A program made the translations under genes and the position numbers. The notes under the pieces are model-generated. The model saw nothing but the letters and a program-made list of their open reading frames with translations, was not told where the DNA came from and did no database searches. 64,000 nt of DNA from Panorpa germanica. Lineage: Eukaryota > Arthropoda > Insecta > Mecoptera > Panorpidae. Shown one piece after another: positions 24,107 to 35,056 of this stretch (positions are counted from its first letter, which is position 1; every line of letters begins with the position of its first letter). The stretch is taken from positions 10,747,001 to 10,811,000 of the forward strand of contig OY783220.1 of assembly GCA_963678705.1 (NCBI GenBank), written 5' to 3'.

Positions 24107-24517
24107 ATTGCCATAGTTTCTTTTTTTGTCATAAATTGTTAAATTTAGCAATTTTGTTAATACAAACTCGATTCTCTAATAGAAATATATATGCTTTATT
24201 AAAAATATTCATAGTTTTCATTTCACTGGTAATGGTATTTCACCTTTGTTGAAATATTAATTGCATTAATTGGTTAACCTACCTTATACATATTTAAAAA
24301 ATGAAAGCTTGTTTTTAACAGTGATTGTACTTTTATAAATATTTAGTTTCATTCATTTACTTGATATAATTGAATACACATTTAGCGGTTTGCGGTCTTA
24401 CGTACTTGTAACTCAATATTATTAAATTTATCGTTTTTATTTTTATCTCATGTATTTATAGCTGCAGTAACTGAACTAGCAGGAGTATCTCATCTGTTTC
24501 AATTTCAAACTTAATGA

Positions 24518-24660
24518 CTACTACGTATCGTATAGTCCGTAGCCCCGTAACCCGTAGCCGTTAGATCCGTTACCGTAGAAGCTGTACCGTAGCAGCGTAG
24601 CTGTACTACACGAGTAACGTAGACTCGGCTACTTACCAGCTTCCCGTAGCACGGCGCTTC
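24518..24660. repeat. CGTAG-rich patch 3
   Basis: At least six CGTAG pentamers within about 130 bp, for example CCGTAGCAGCGTAGC and CCGTAGCACGG. GC-rich in an AT-rich surround. Confidence 0.55.
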
Positions 24661-24796
24661 AGATCTGACAGACACATCCGTCAATTCTGACAGACTTTAG
24701 TAAAGGGTACTGATGGTCAAGATGTGTTCTATTTCAATAATACAAATGTGTTTTAAATATACTTGCATATTTCAGAAATTGTCAAAGCATCTTTTG

Positions 24797-24958
24797 TATT
24801 TAATTAAATTGTTTAGCATATGGCAATACGCGTAGTCATTCACAGTACCATTTTTAATTTAATTTATTTTTTAAGTTTTCTTTGCTTTTTAGAACATTAC
24901 AAGGTCCAATGTTTTAAATTAAAAATATTAAATTAAGAAAAACTGTATTATATTATAA
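24797..24958 (+). mobile_element. TTCCCACTCACTG-family MITE, partial copy B
   Basis: Matches the left-internal part of the family: TTTAGCATATGGCAATACGC, ATTCACAGTACCATTTTTAA and TTAAATTAAGAAAAACTGTA. It breaks off after TTATAA, where copies A, C and E continue with CCTCCAAAATG. Both TIRs are missing. The break leads into the unrelated AT-rich stretch 24959-25615. Confidence 0.7.
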
Positions 24959-25640
24959 GCGATTTTTCAAAAATATTTCCTGAGAAGACTATTAATTGGA
25001 TTAACGTAAAAATTTGTACACATGTTATAATAACTTTTAACTGTATTTTACATTTGCAAAAATAATAATTTGGAAGCTGCTATAGCTGATCTCAAGGAGC
25101 TCTTCTCAAAAAAGACATCTTGCGGTGATCACTATATCTCTGAACTGGATCATCTAAAATTAAAAAACTAAACGGATTTCGTTAAAGTAATGTATAATCT
25201 AGAAATTAATTGAAGGATTAGGCAAAATATTCTTTTTTGACAAAATAGTGGCTTCTCAAAAAAGAAAATCGATTTTTGACCAAATTTTTGTCCTTAAATT
25301 GTTTATAAAAAAAAAACTTATTATCGGTGAGATAAAACCTTCGATTAATTTCTAAAAAATATACTTAAGAAGCTTGTATTTAAATTTATAACTGATCGGT
25401 TCAGCAGTTTTCGAGTAATCTTGGTCACCGTTTTTGAAAACACCATTTTGAGAGAAACGCTTTTAAAATTTCGAATGCACATACATTTTTTTCAACTTAC
25501 ATAACTTGAAAAATAATCGCCGGATTTACTTGAAATTTTCTGTGTGTGTACTTAAATATATTGAAAAAAATTGAAAAAAAAAAAAATTCAAAATATTAAC
25601 TGTATATAACCCCTTAAATAAACCTTACCTAGCCGTAACT
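24959..25640. repeat. Probable AT-rich transposon-like stretch
   Basis: Low-complexity text with CTTCTCAAAAAAG words (25085 and 25250) and phrases like those of the 9358 family. The right edge AACCCCTTAA at 25608-25617 could be a TTAA junction. No matching left end was found, so the limits are uncertain. Confidence 0.3.
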
Positions 25641-25873
25641 ATGTTCAACGGGATTATTCTTCTCAGTTACATTTTTCTAACTCGTTCGAAAATTTCTCTG
25701 TCCATCAATGACTTCTATGTCTGAAGCTGGCTACAAGAGCGGAAGTTGCTACCTGTTTTTGCTAAGCATTCAGGAAAAACTAATAATTTATACCTACATT
25801 AGTATTAAAGTTTAATAAGCTGCATTCAGGGAAGCTCTGTAAAACACTAATAACTATTCGTTCGTAGTGCTGG

Positions 25874-25912
25874 AGTTCAACCGTCGGCGTCGGCGTCGGC
25901 GTTGGTGTCGGT
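25874..25912. repeat. (GTCGGC)n short tandem repeat
   Basis: GTCGGCGTCGGCGTCGGCG followed by TTGGTGTCGG. About six imperfect hexamers. Confidence 0.7.
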
Positions 25913-26734
25913 ATTTTGTGTGTTGATATTTCCACTACTGCAATATTATCTCAGCAAACTTTAGCTATTTTGTTCTAAATGAGATCACACTCTGCTCATA
26001 ATGTAGGACATTTTAGTAGCACCTTGAATATAATCCACAGGTTTTATTAAGTCGTTTGTTGGAAATATTTGTGGTTTTTTTTCAGTAAAATATAATTAAA
26101 CATAATAAAGGTAAATGCAAATAAACCTGTTTAAAAATTTGTACCAGGTATAAACTGATTATAAGCCTGTCCGGATGGACTTTATACTAACAGGTTTATT
26201 TGTAAAGCGGTTAAACTTTAACTTTAACTAGACATGCCATTATAACTACGTCTTTAATACCTAATTTTAATAAGTTGCTGTTACAAGATCTGCATCTGTT
26301 GTTGAACCCGCGTAAAAAGGGATTTTTCTACCACCACCACACACTTGATCCACATGTCATGCACTGCTGCACGAATCGTCCAACAAAGGAAGGTTTTATA
26401 CTTGAAAGTTTCTTTATTTACTTGAAAGTTTTTGTTAAACAGTGTCAGTGTCAATAATATCAACAAATTAATAAAATAAATAAATCATTCGTTCCACCGT
26501 GTAGCAGGAAACTTGCCATGTCAATCTTACAATATTTGACTCACAAGTTGGAGCATCAAACGTTTACCGCATCCTCTGGAGCCTGCTTAAGGTACACGCC
26601 AAATAGTACACTCTTGCTTGACAATAACACACCTACTAAAAATTATGATAAATATCGCCAGTCTGCTTTTTCCGCCATGCTATACAGTAAATATTTGCGT
26701 GAGCAGCAAAACTATGGAAAGAACATATGTTATA

Positions 26735-26965
26735 TAAGAAAAAAAGACACAAAAAACAAGAGAATTTTTGCCAGATTTAGATTGGGAAACGAGGAGAAAG
26801 GAAACAGATACTGATCAAATAGAAATATTGGTGCACATTAAGTTTTCATGTGAGAAAAAGGTAATCAGCGAAAAGAATATTGGGCAGTTATTATAGGGAG
26901 GCAGTGAAGGGAAGAGGTAGTTGGCGGAGATGGAGAAAAGGAACGAAGAAAAAGAAGGAATGACA
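26735..26965 (+). pseudogene. C-terminal non-LTR retrotransposon fragment, zinc knuckle partly deleted
   Basis: Reads IFARFRLGNEEKGNRY, then a break. Past the break another frame gives HIKFSCEKKVISEKNIGQLL, a stop, GGSEGKR, another stop, and EMEKRNEEKEG. Compared with the copy at 63.4 kb, the segment holding the C-x2-C pair is missing and only the H and last C remain. Same family as 53138-53526. Confidence 0.65.
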
Positions 26966-27980
26966 GAGTAGAAACAGGAGGGAGAGTAGCAGGAGGAGTT
27001 TTGTTTTTATTTTTATACGGATATATTTATATTATTTCTTTTTCGTTCGGAAGGAGTGAGAACGTTTAGATTTAATAAGGATCAAACTTGAAATAAGCAC
27101 AATGACATGTAAATAAATGAGTTAAGGCACAAAAATGTAGCGCCAAATGGCAGAAACAATGAAAATAATAATAAGTTATCAACATTCTAATGCAGCACAA
27201 CTCTGATTAAAACACTTTCAGCCATTTGTACATTTAGAAACTTTTCCAAAACTTCGAGACAAACTTTGTCTGCATTTTCCATCACAAAGTTCTAATGCAT
27301 ATTATAAAATCATCGAGATCGAAACTTAACTTCTCTCTGCATGCCGAACATCGAATCAACATCAAAAGCTCCGTTAACCCATGTAGCACGTATCAGTTTC
27401 AAGTTCTAAATATTTTCCATAAACTTTTCCTTCCTCAAGTAGTTTCACCTTAAGTTTGCAATTTTATGAACATTTATAGTGCTTCTCTCTAACTTCGCTT
27501 ATTGAAATATTAAGCTGTGCTTAAAGTTATTCAATATAAAATAAAACGAAAAATATTGTGCCGAGATCTTAGTACTTTATTTAGTGCCATTATACGATGC
27601 GAATTGTCCAGATCGTCATCTACTTTACGTCCGTTACTTTATACGTCACGTTTAAGTAGCATTATCGTAAAAATAAAATGATGTTGGCTAAAAACCATAA
27701 ATGTTTGCTGAATTATGGAGGATCTGATAGGACATTGAACTCGAGATGGCGCTTATCCTTGCAGAGTTACGAGTGCCTTCGAACTATCTTGAAGATGGAG
27801 AGTACTTGTTTTTACTCATGTTAACTATATTGATTTTCCAGTTCATTAATGGAACATCTGCGACAAATCGAAATTTTCAATACTCAGATAACGAATAAAT
27901 CCAATAAAACAAAACTATAATGCAGATAAACTTGTTGAATCAATATTGAGAGATATTTTACTAATGAATACGACGATAAA
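26966..27980. other. No recognised feature
   Basis: Purine-rich start (the tail of the retrotransposon fragment), then AT-rich intron. No gene. Confidence 0.4.
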
Positions 27981-28076
27981 TGACGATGATTTTTTACCGT
28001 GACGGTGATTTTTTATCGTGACGGTCTTTTTTTACTGTGACGATGTTCTTTTACAGTGACGATGTTTTCTTTATCG
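27981..28076 (+). repeat. Minisatellite, five 19-bp units
   Basis: TGACGATGATTTTTTACCG and four related units in a row, each starting TGACG(A/G)TG or TGACGGTC and ending in ACCG, ATCG, ACTG or ACAG. The last unit is 20 bases. It abuts the truncated MITE copy C. Confidence 0.85.
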
Positions 28077-28084
28077 CTTTTTTT

Positions 28085-28474
28085 AAATCTTACTAGGTCT
28101 AATGTTTTAATTAAAAATATTAAATTAAGAAAAACTGTATCATATTATAACCTCCAAAATGTGACAATCTGTCAAAATGCAGTAGGATTTACTTTTAAAA
28201 GAAGTTTAATGTCAGTTTTTGAAAAATATAAAAGTGAATACAATTTCTGTTATTAATTGTTATTCAAAATAGCAATTTTATTTATTTCACACACAATTTT
28301 GTCGAACTGTTAAAATTTATATTACTAACGACGCATACGCACCAACTAAATTAACTAAACTTAAATTAAAACACAGATGTGAAAAGAAATGCTTAAACGA
28401 AAACCTGAAATCTAGATTACAATATTAAATAAAAACAGTAAATTAAATATTAAAACAGTGACTGGGAATGAGGC
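28085..28474 (+). mobile_element. TTCCCACTCACTG-family MITE, 5'-truncated copy C
   Basis: Starts within the family at the TTACTAGGTCTAATGTTTTA block and runs to CAGTGACTGGGAATGAGGC, then TTAA (28475-28478). The left TIR is missing and is replaced by the minisatellite. Confidence 0.8.
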
Positions 28475-28478
28475 TTAA

Positions 28479-29402
28479 GGTTTTCCAGGTAATTCAGTAG
28501 AAAAATCCAAAGACGCCAAAAGTCTTAGAATTTTTTTCTCTACGAAATAGGCAATTTCCAAGAAAATGCGCCGTGCCGTTTTCGAACTACCATACAAATC
28601 GCTGGAGCATATAAATAAATAAATAAATAAACATATAAACTTTCGATTGGAACATTATAATATAGGATAAACTCGACAGCATAATTTAATTACCTTTGGT
28701 TTTTCTACCTACATCTAACGCCTCCCTCTCCCCGTTACCCCCGCAATCTACCCACCGTACAATCACGTTTTACCTTGACACTCTTAATTACCAACCTAAC
28801 TGCGTGTAATATTTATAAACCATTTTACAAATTAATTAGACCAATTTAAAAATGATTTTATAATACTCGTACAATATGCGTGCGTGTATTCGATTCAGTA
28901 TCGACGCCTGATATGACGCAACACATTCAACATGTTTCTAATTTGAAATTAAATGTATGAAATACACACTCTCTTCTTATATTTATTTAGAAAGGATTGA
29001 TATTGGTTTTAAGCAAACACATTTCACTATCCCTCGTTTCTGAACAATCATATCATAAACGCCCTGATATCCCAACAAATAAGGGAGGTTTATAACAATA
29101 CAAACAATATGACATCTCGTTCTCCATGTACCCCCTCGTTTTGCCCGTCTCCCCCCAACTTCTGTGATGGGTTTGATTTGTCTAGTAAACCGGAATGGTC
29201 TTCAACTCAAATGTGTTTTCCTTCCACTTGAGCGTGGCGCAGTATAGCGCACCGGATCTGGAAATGCCTCGGTAATCTATTTAAGAAATGTTTACCTCTT
29301 AGACAAGTTGAAGAAGGTAAAATAAAAGATAAACCTGAAGAAAAGAAAGATGAATGTTTTGAAAGATGAAATCGCGGGCAAAGGTCACAAAAATTACAAG
29401 TA
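28479..29402. other. No recognised feature
   Basis: AT-rich with a short AAAT microsatellite at 28612-28630 and C-rich patches (28720-28750, 29130-29160). No gene. Confidence 0.4.
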
Positions 29403-29797
29403 TCTTAAGGCCGTCTGCACACGGGTCGACTGATTGCAAACGTGAGAATGCAACAGTGTTGTTAGTGAGAGAACGCATGTGTATACGAATGAGAGAACAC
29501 ACACTGCTCTAATGAAACTAAACTGATTTGAGATTTGTTTTGAGCACGTTTTGAGCGACTGTATTTCTTGGTCGCAGAGCAATTACGTTGCATGCTATTG
29601 ATGGTGACATCATGTGCAGAGATGTGCACAAATACTATTCAAAGGATTTAAATAAACACATACAAATACCTCAGACGACAGAATCAAATCCCCTATTATG
29701 ATATTGTTAAAAATTCTATAGAGTTGACACGCCTCGTTTTTCGTTCTCCTTGGAAACTTCGTGCGCGACTAGTTTACAATCAGTCGACGGCATAAGA
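29403..29797. mobile_element. Possible TIR element with GTCGACTGATTG ends
   Basis: The left side has CTTAAGGCCGTCTGCACACG, then GTCGACTGATTGCAAACG. The right side on - has CTTATGCCGTCGACTGATTG, then TAAAC. The ends match if a 12-base block is missing from the right. About 390 bp, no ORF. The GCCGTCTGCACACGG word resembles GCGTCTGCCCACGG at the end of the 46047-46778 element. Confidence 0.45.
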
Positions 29798-31100
29798 AAA
29801 CAATTTATGCGACCTTTTATCTCAAATATTTTGATATGTTGACATTCTCAATTTAGCAAGAAATGTACTCCAAATGGTGATGCTACAGACTTTGCAAACG
29901 CTTTCTGTTAACACCGCCTTTTTGATTGAGAAACCAAAATTTACAATAGCAGTGGCTATGTGAATAGATCATTCTTGTTGTCGGGATATAAAGTTTAGTT
30001 AAAGTAAAGTTAAAGTTAAAACAGAACATTATAAGGGGGGAGAAATTATATATAAAAAAAGACATTCTCAGTGTCAGAAGGTTTACACAAATCTTCTTAT
30101 TCATTCCTGGGTTGAATCCCTGTTTGACTGGGCTATATTGCAATCTTCCTCTTTTCTGTCTTCATAATATTTTTTTTCTTTCATCCCATCTCTAAAAAAT
30201 ATAAGAGAAAAATCGTATAGTAAAATGTGTTCATTTTTTATATGTAGGGATCAAAACGCCATCGTGCGGTCGTATCAATAACCATATGTCCGCTGAAACA
30301 ACCGAACCCTGAAGTAAAATAAGAGATAGGTATGAGAAAATGCTCTTAAAGTGTGTAAAATGTTAGAAAATGTCTGGAAAACGAAATGTTGTAAGTGTAT
30401 AATGTATATAAAAGTGTAGAGAAAAACTTTTCCAATTGGTTCTTTTTAAAAAATTGCTTATTTTTAGTATATAGATAAATTGGATTGACTGGGAAGGTAA
30501 AATGGTTTATCTACCAGTATTTCTGTTCAAGGAATTTATTGCTGTAATATTCATAAGAGGTTTTTATGTTTCTTTGATAGAATAAGTTTACGTGATATAT
30601 TTACGAATTATAACACGTCTTACGTCATACTGCCTGCTCTCGGAAGGAAAACAAATAGATTGGAGTGAAGTCGTCTATTTTAAAACACTCCTACGAGTCT
30701 ATACTATGTATAGTATATGCAGCAGAGGGAATTAGACAGACTGACGATTATAACTTTCAAATTGAATAGCTTTGGGTAAAATATTACAAGTTCGTGATTG
30801 CATTTTTATCAATTACAGAAACGTATCTCTAAAAACTATCTGACACAATTTCTTCTTTCTTTCTTTTTAAATACGATATTATATTTTTATAATGACATAT
30901 ATTAGGAGATATTAAGTTTATTGAATTGAGAAAATTGATATTTAATTTTTGATTTTTTAAGCCGAAGAACACTTTAAATTAAGAGCGCTACAGCGCGTCG
31001 GTGGTCGCTGGTAGAATTAGATAAAATAAATTAACTATTTCGGGCAACACCTTAATATAAAAATTATAGTTCTATTATTTTATTGTAATATTTTTGCCAT
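29798..31100. other. No recognised feature
   Basis: AT-rich intron. No gene or shared repeat recognised. Confidence 0.4.
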
Positions 31101-31256
31101 TACCCAGTAAACATTTTGGAGTCACTTTGTCATCATATTGAAGATGCGTATGATTCTTTTGTCATGAAAGAGTTCAGTTTCTCACAGTCGTTCATATGAA
31201 ATATCTATTTTATCGGCTACAAATGGCAAAACCACTTCACCTGTCGGAATACAAAT
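31101..31256 (+). mobile_element. MITE with TACCCAGTAAACATTTTGG end, copy 2
   Basis: Left end TACCCAGTAAACATTTTGG. The interior matches 1077-1250 closely over more than 140 bp, to CACCTGTCGGAATA. The right end is lost. Confidence 0.7.
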
Positions 31257-31339
31257 GAACTAAATTATTATATAAATAAATTAATTATATTATATAAATG
31301 AATTGTGATTAATTTTATTTCCTCTAATAAGAATATAGA

Positions 31340-31495
31340 AAAATACAAACTGCTTCTCTCTTCCTGCTACTCTCCCTCCTGTTTTTTGCCTTGCTCCTTC
31401 TCTGTATCTTCGCCATCCATCGCTTCCCTTCACTGCCTCTCTTTAACAACTACACAATCTTTTTTTCACTTTCTACTCTTTTATCACATAAATAC
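31340..31495 (-). pseudogene. C-terminal non-LTR retrotransposon fragment on -
   Basis: On -, reads LLKRGSEGKRWMAKIQRRSK and a lysine/arginine-rich end. This matches LLKGGSEGKRWMAEIVRRKE of the 53-kb copy. Only the very end of the ORF is present. Confidence 0.6.
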
Positions 31496-31515
31496 TTAAA
31501 AATTATAGCTATAGT

Positions 31516-31719
31516 CCCAATCACGATAGTTCGGCGGCGACATCTACTTAAAAGAGGTTATAAAAGCGGTATAAATCTATAATACGATAACGAATTTTAT
31601 CTTATTCGTTTCTATATACATTATATAAAAATAAGTGAGTCAGTGCTTTTTAGTTATATCGGCAGTTTATACCCCACAACTTGTTTTAAATATGAGTCAC
31701 CGCCGAACTCTCGTAACTT
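31516..31719 (+). mobile_element. MITE with AGTTCGGCGGCGAC ends, copy 1
   Basis: About 204 bp with inverted ends: CCAATCACGATAGTTCGGCG on the left, and GTTACGAGAGTTCGGCGGTG on - from the right. The interior includes GTGAGTCAGTGCTTTTTAGT. A second copy in opposite orientation lies at 50765-50968. Confidence 0.8.
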
Positions 31720-32219
31720 CAACCATACTTATATTTAATATATTTATAATTTAAATTCAGGTTCGATCCTTTTACATAATGGAACCAAAGAAATCCCTGT
31801 AAAACAAAGATTTTTGTTAAAAATATCTACGTTCCAATAAATGTAACTTGCAATCTGGTACTTCTTTCTTCTACATTAATAATAAATAAAACAGAATTCT
31901 AAAAATATATTTTATATATATAGCAGAACCACAATGAATTTTCAAACACTCACAAATAGTTTGCTATCGAGAACAAGAGAGCAATCTAAATTCATACCTA
32001 GTCTCCTCTGTACACTGCATACAATGTATTTCGCTACTGTACCAGTAGATCCGAATTAATTATTACAAAACAAGAGAAGAAACGGAATGAAAACAAAATA
32101 ATTTAATAAAAATCTGTGCGGCTCTAACCTCATTCTTTAACACACATTATTAAAACATACCAATACATTTATACGAGTATGCGGTTCCTCGTTGGGATGT
32201 GTGTATACGTATAGATATT
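31720..32219. other. No recognised feature
   Basis: AT-rich intron. GGTTCGATCC at about 31762 resembles a tRNA B box, but no tRNA fold is present. Confidence 0.4.
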
Positions 32220-32410
32220 TTATCGTAGCAAGGCAACCCGTAGACCCATGATCGTAGCAGCACGTAGAGGTCTACGATATAGCTACGGTATAGGTATATG
32301 CACATGACGTCGCCAACCATGCATAACTGCACTGTTGATGTAACACACATCAAGTCAACGTAGCAGCATCCGTAGACCCACAGCAACGTAGAGCACAAGC
32401 GTAGACTTTA
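32220..32410. repeat. CGTAG-rich patch 4
   Basis: Longest patch, with repeated CGTAGCAG, CCGTAGACCCA (twice, at about 32238 and 32371) and CGTAGAG. The two CCGTAGACCCA words suggest an old internal duplication. Confidence 0.55.
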
Positions 32411-34384
32411 TGATAATGTGTAGTCCATTAATATAACGAATCGCACAACATATATATCAGTGACACTCAAATTTAAATTCAGAGAGGGTCTAGTCTAGCT
32501 AACTACGGTTAATATTTCACACGTTGACCATACCTGCTACAATTTTATCATTAAAGAATATTTTCTTATTTTATTTAAAACGTAATATAGTTTTTAAATA
32601 TTTCAGCTATATTATCTCTCTTCCTAATGTACTTTTTCTTTAATATTTGTAGAGTAAAATTACATTTCCTATATGAACTTATAAAAGTAGAGAATGAACA
32701 TTTTTCTTACTTTTTTTTGTGAGTGTTTAACCTCAAAAAAAAAAGTTTTTATAAAAGTCAAATAAAACAAGATTTTGCCAGAAAAAAGTTTACAAGAAAA
32801 CTTTAGTATCTTTAATTGCAATTGCACAAAGTTATTTTTCTTAAAACCCACTTAATGTAAGTGCTTTAATGCTACATACTGTCCCTTCTTAATGTCCATT
32901 GCCCTTTGTCCTTTGTCCTTTGCCCAAAGCCCTAGAGAACTCATGTGATAAGATTTCAGTAGTTTAAGTTCTGTGGCAACATCATTTTTAAAACTTACTT
33001 CTTTTCTTTATATTATTATTTATTTTGTATACCGTGGACCTATCAAATAAGACCATATCACTCAATAAGTTTGTAGTATGACATATAGATGACACCACTA
33101 TTGACAAATTCATAAAATGCTTAGGTAGTACCAATCTTCGTGAGTTTCGTGACTTTCACTCGGTAATAAAAAGAATTCAAATCGCGTGCGCGTGGTACAG
33201 CCCATATCGAAGGTTCTAGAGTCAGACTCCCTTTAAAATTTCCCTCGCTCGCACCCACGAGTTTGTACATTTGGTGTCACAGAAGGTTCCAGATCCAAGA
33301 CTCTCTTCATCCCCCCACACACTCTTACAAATTTGTAACCCTTTTCTGGTAGAAGCTGGGATTAAATTGTAACATTATATATGTGTGTGCGTTTTAATTA
33401 ATTCTAATCAAATATCTGTTCTGCATGAACGTTCATCCTTCATCTGCTCCTGACAAACCACACCACAGACACAGCAGAGTCCAGACGCCGTAAATATTAA
33501 TTATTTACTTAAAACGAACAAATGCTCTGCGTTATATTCATTTACTAAATTACCACGGTTTTTTTTTATTATATCATTTAAATATTCATTTGTATTTTTT
33601 TTTCTGCCGTCTGTTTTATTTTTATCTTTTTGTAACCGTCTGTCTACGATTTAGAATTCGCTTTCGTTGTCTGATGATAAAGACGAGAACTGCAAGGTCT
33701 GGAAAAACGGATGGCGGCGCGGCACACACTCTCACATAGTACAGTCGACACAGCGCAGACGATAGGGAAGGTCGAAGGGGAAGAGAAAGGAGAAAGGGGA
33801 GACTTGTAACTTGCCAGCGTCATCACAAATGTTCAAATGTTCATAATTACATACTGTACGAGTAAAACTCTAACGTTCTGAAACTCATGAACTAGTAAGC
33901 TTGAAAGCTCGAAAGCTCTGAGTCTAAAAGCAACATAAGCTTGAGGTAGTGTAACCATGAAATAGCAAAATAAGAGCTAAAGCTTTAATGTTATGCATTT
34001 AAAAGAATTAAAAGTATTAGCCGGATAATTATTACGAAGGTTGTTCAAGATAGATTTTAATTTAAATAATTTAAATAAAAGCTACTACTGAAATAGTTCT
34101 TTGTTGTATAAGAGCTTTGAGCTTTTATACTATAAAGCTTTATTCATTACTGTGCTACATAGATGCACTTTTGATACAATGTGGAATAAGTTGAAGAATT
34201 AACTCAAAAACTAGTTTTAATTGTAGATATTTGCATAGGACGTGAAGCAATAGGGGTTCATGACCTTTGCAATTTGTATTTATTAGAATTATATTCACTA
34301 CACAGACAAAACTATAATATTCCTGAAAAGTATTAGCAGATATTTGAATGCATTGACTTTATGAATTAATCTAATTTAATCTCG
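32411..34384. other. No recognised gene; mariner-type fragment at 33040-33160
   Basis: AT-rich. 33083-33118 holds GACATATAGATGACACCACT and ATTGACAAATTCATA, similar to 20645-20695. A GC-richer stretch runs 33170-33310. No ORF with family signatures. Confidence 0.4.
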
Positions 34385-35055
34385 ATATTTATAAACTATA
34401 AATTATTCATTACAAATGTTTATAAATGTACATATTTTATTTAGTTTTATAGACCGGGCGCTAGAGGTAAGTGAGTATGCAAAATGTGAGGACCGAATTC
34501 CACCAATGGATTTAAGTTAAGAAAAGGTCAAAAATTAATAATGCGGACCTTGCCGGTCAAATATTTGGTCCATTTTTTTTACATCTCTACTCTTATTTGT
34601 AAAGGAAATGTATTGAGTACAATCTATAAAATCATTTTAATGATTATTTCAGTAATAATTTATACTTTTTTCTAATGGTGAAAATGAGGATGGATTGTTA
34701 AATGAAAAAAAAACAAGTTGTAATTTATTTTGAATGTTTACAAGAAAAGCTTTACAATCAGCAGGAATTTTTGTTGAATGACTTGAAATTATGACATTTT
34801 TAATAATTTGGCCTTTACTCCGTAACTTTGACTCCAAAAACTTTATAGAAATATCGTGTGAGGGAGGGGATGTGAAGGGAGCGGGAGGGGATCATCACAG
34901 CTGGTGGCAAGATGTGTTTTGTTATTATTTGGGGTCTCAGGTATAAGAATCCGACCGTAGTTGCCGGTCCTCACATTTTGCATACTCAACTACCTATAGC
35001 GCCTGCACTATTAACAACTATCGAAAGTTGATGCACTCAAATAAATATTTAAAAA
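34385..35055 (+). repeat. Retroposon 3' end, copy 3, interrupted by a TIR element
   Basis: 34385-34450 (TATAAACTATAAATTATTCA and on) and 35008-35055 (TTAACAACTATCGAAAGTTG, GCACTC, A-rich tail) together make one copy of the block seen whole at 61-170. The middle is the inserted element at 34452-35006. Confidence 0.7.
34452..35006. mobile_element. Nested TIR element, GTGAGTATGCAAAATGTGAGG ends, inside retroposon copy 3
   Basis: Inverted ends of about 40 bp: on the left GGCGCTAGAGGTAAGTGAGT, then ATGCAAAATGTGAGGACCG. On the right, read on -, GGCGCTATAGGTAGTTGAGT and the same continuation. 555 bp. Target site is compatible with TA. A 62-codon frame on - at 34649-34837 has no motif. Confidence 0.75.
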
Positions 35056-35056
35056 A

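Noticed and set aside
28056..28256. 66-codon open frame on +
   Set aside because: It lies within the minisatellite and MITE copy C; the equivalent part of copy E also gives a chance frame.
31755..31790. tRNA-like B box (GGTTCGATCC)
   Set aside because: No matching A box or cloverleaf could be drawn around it.
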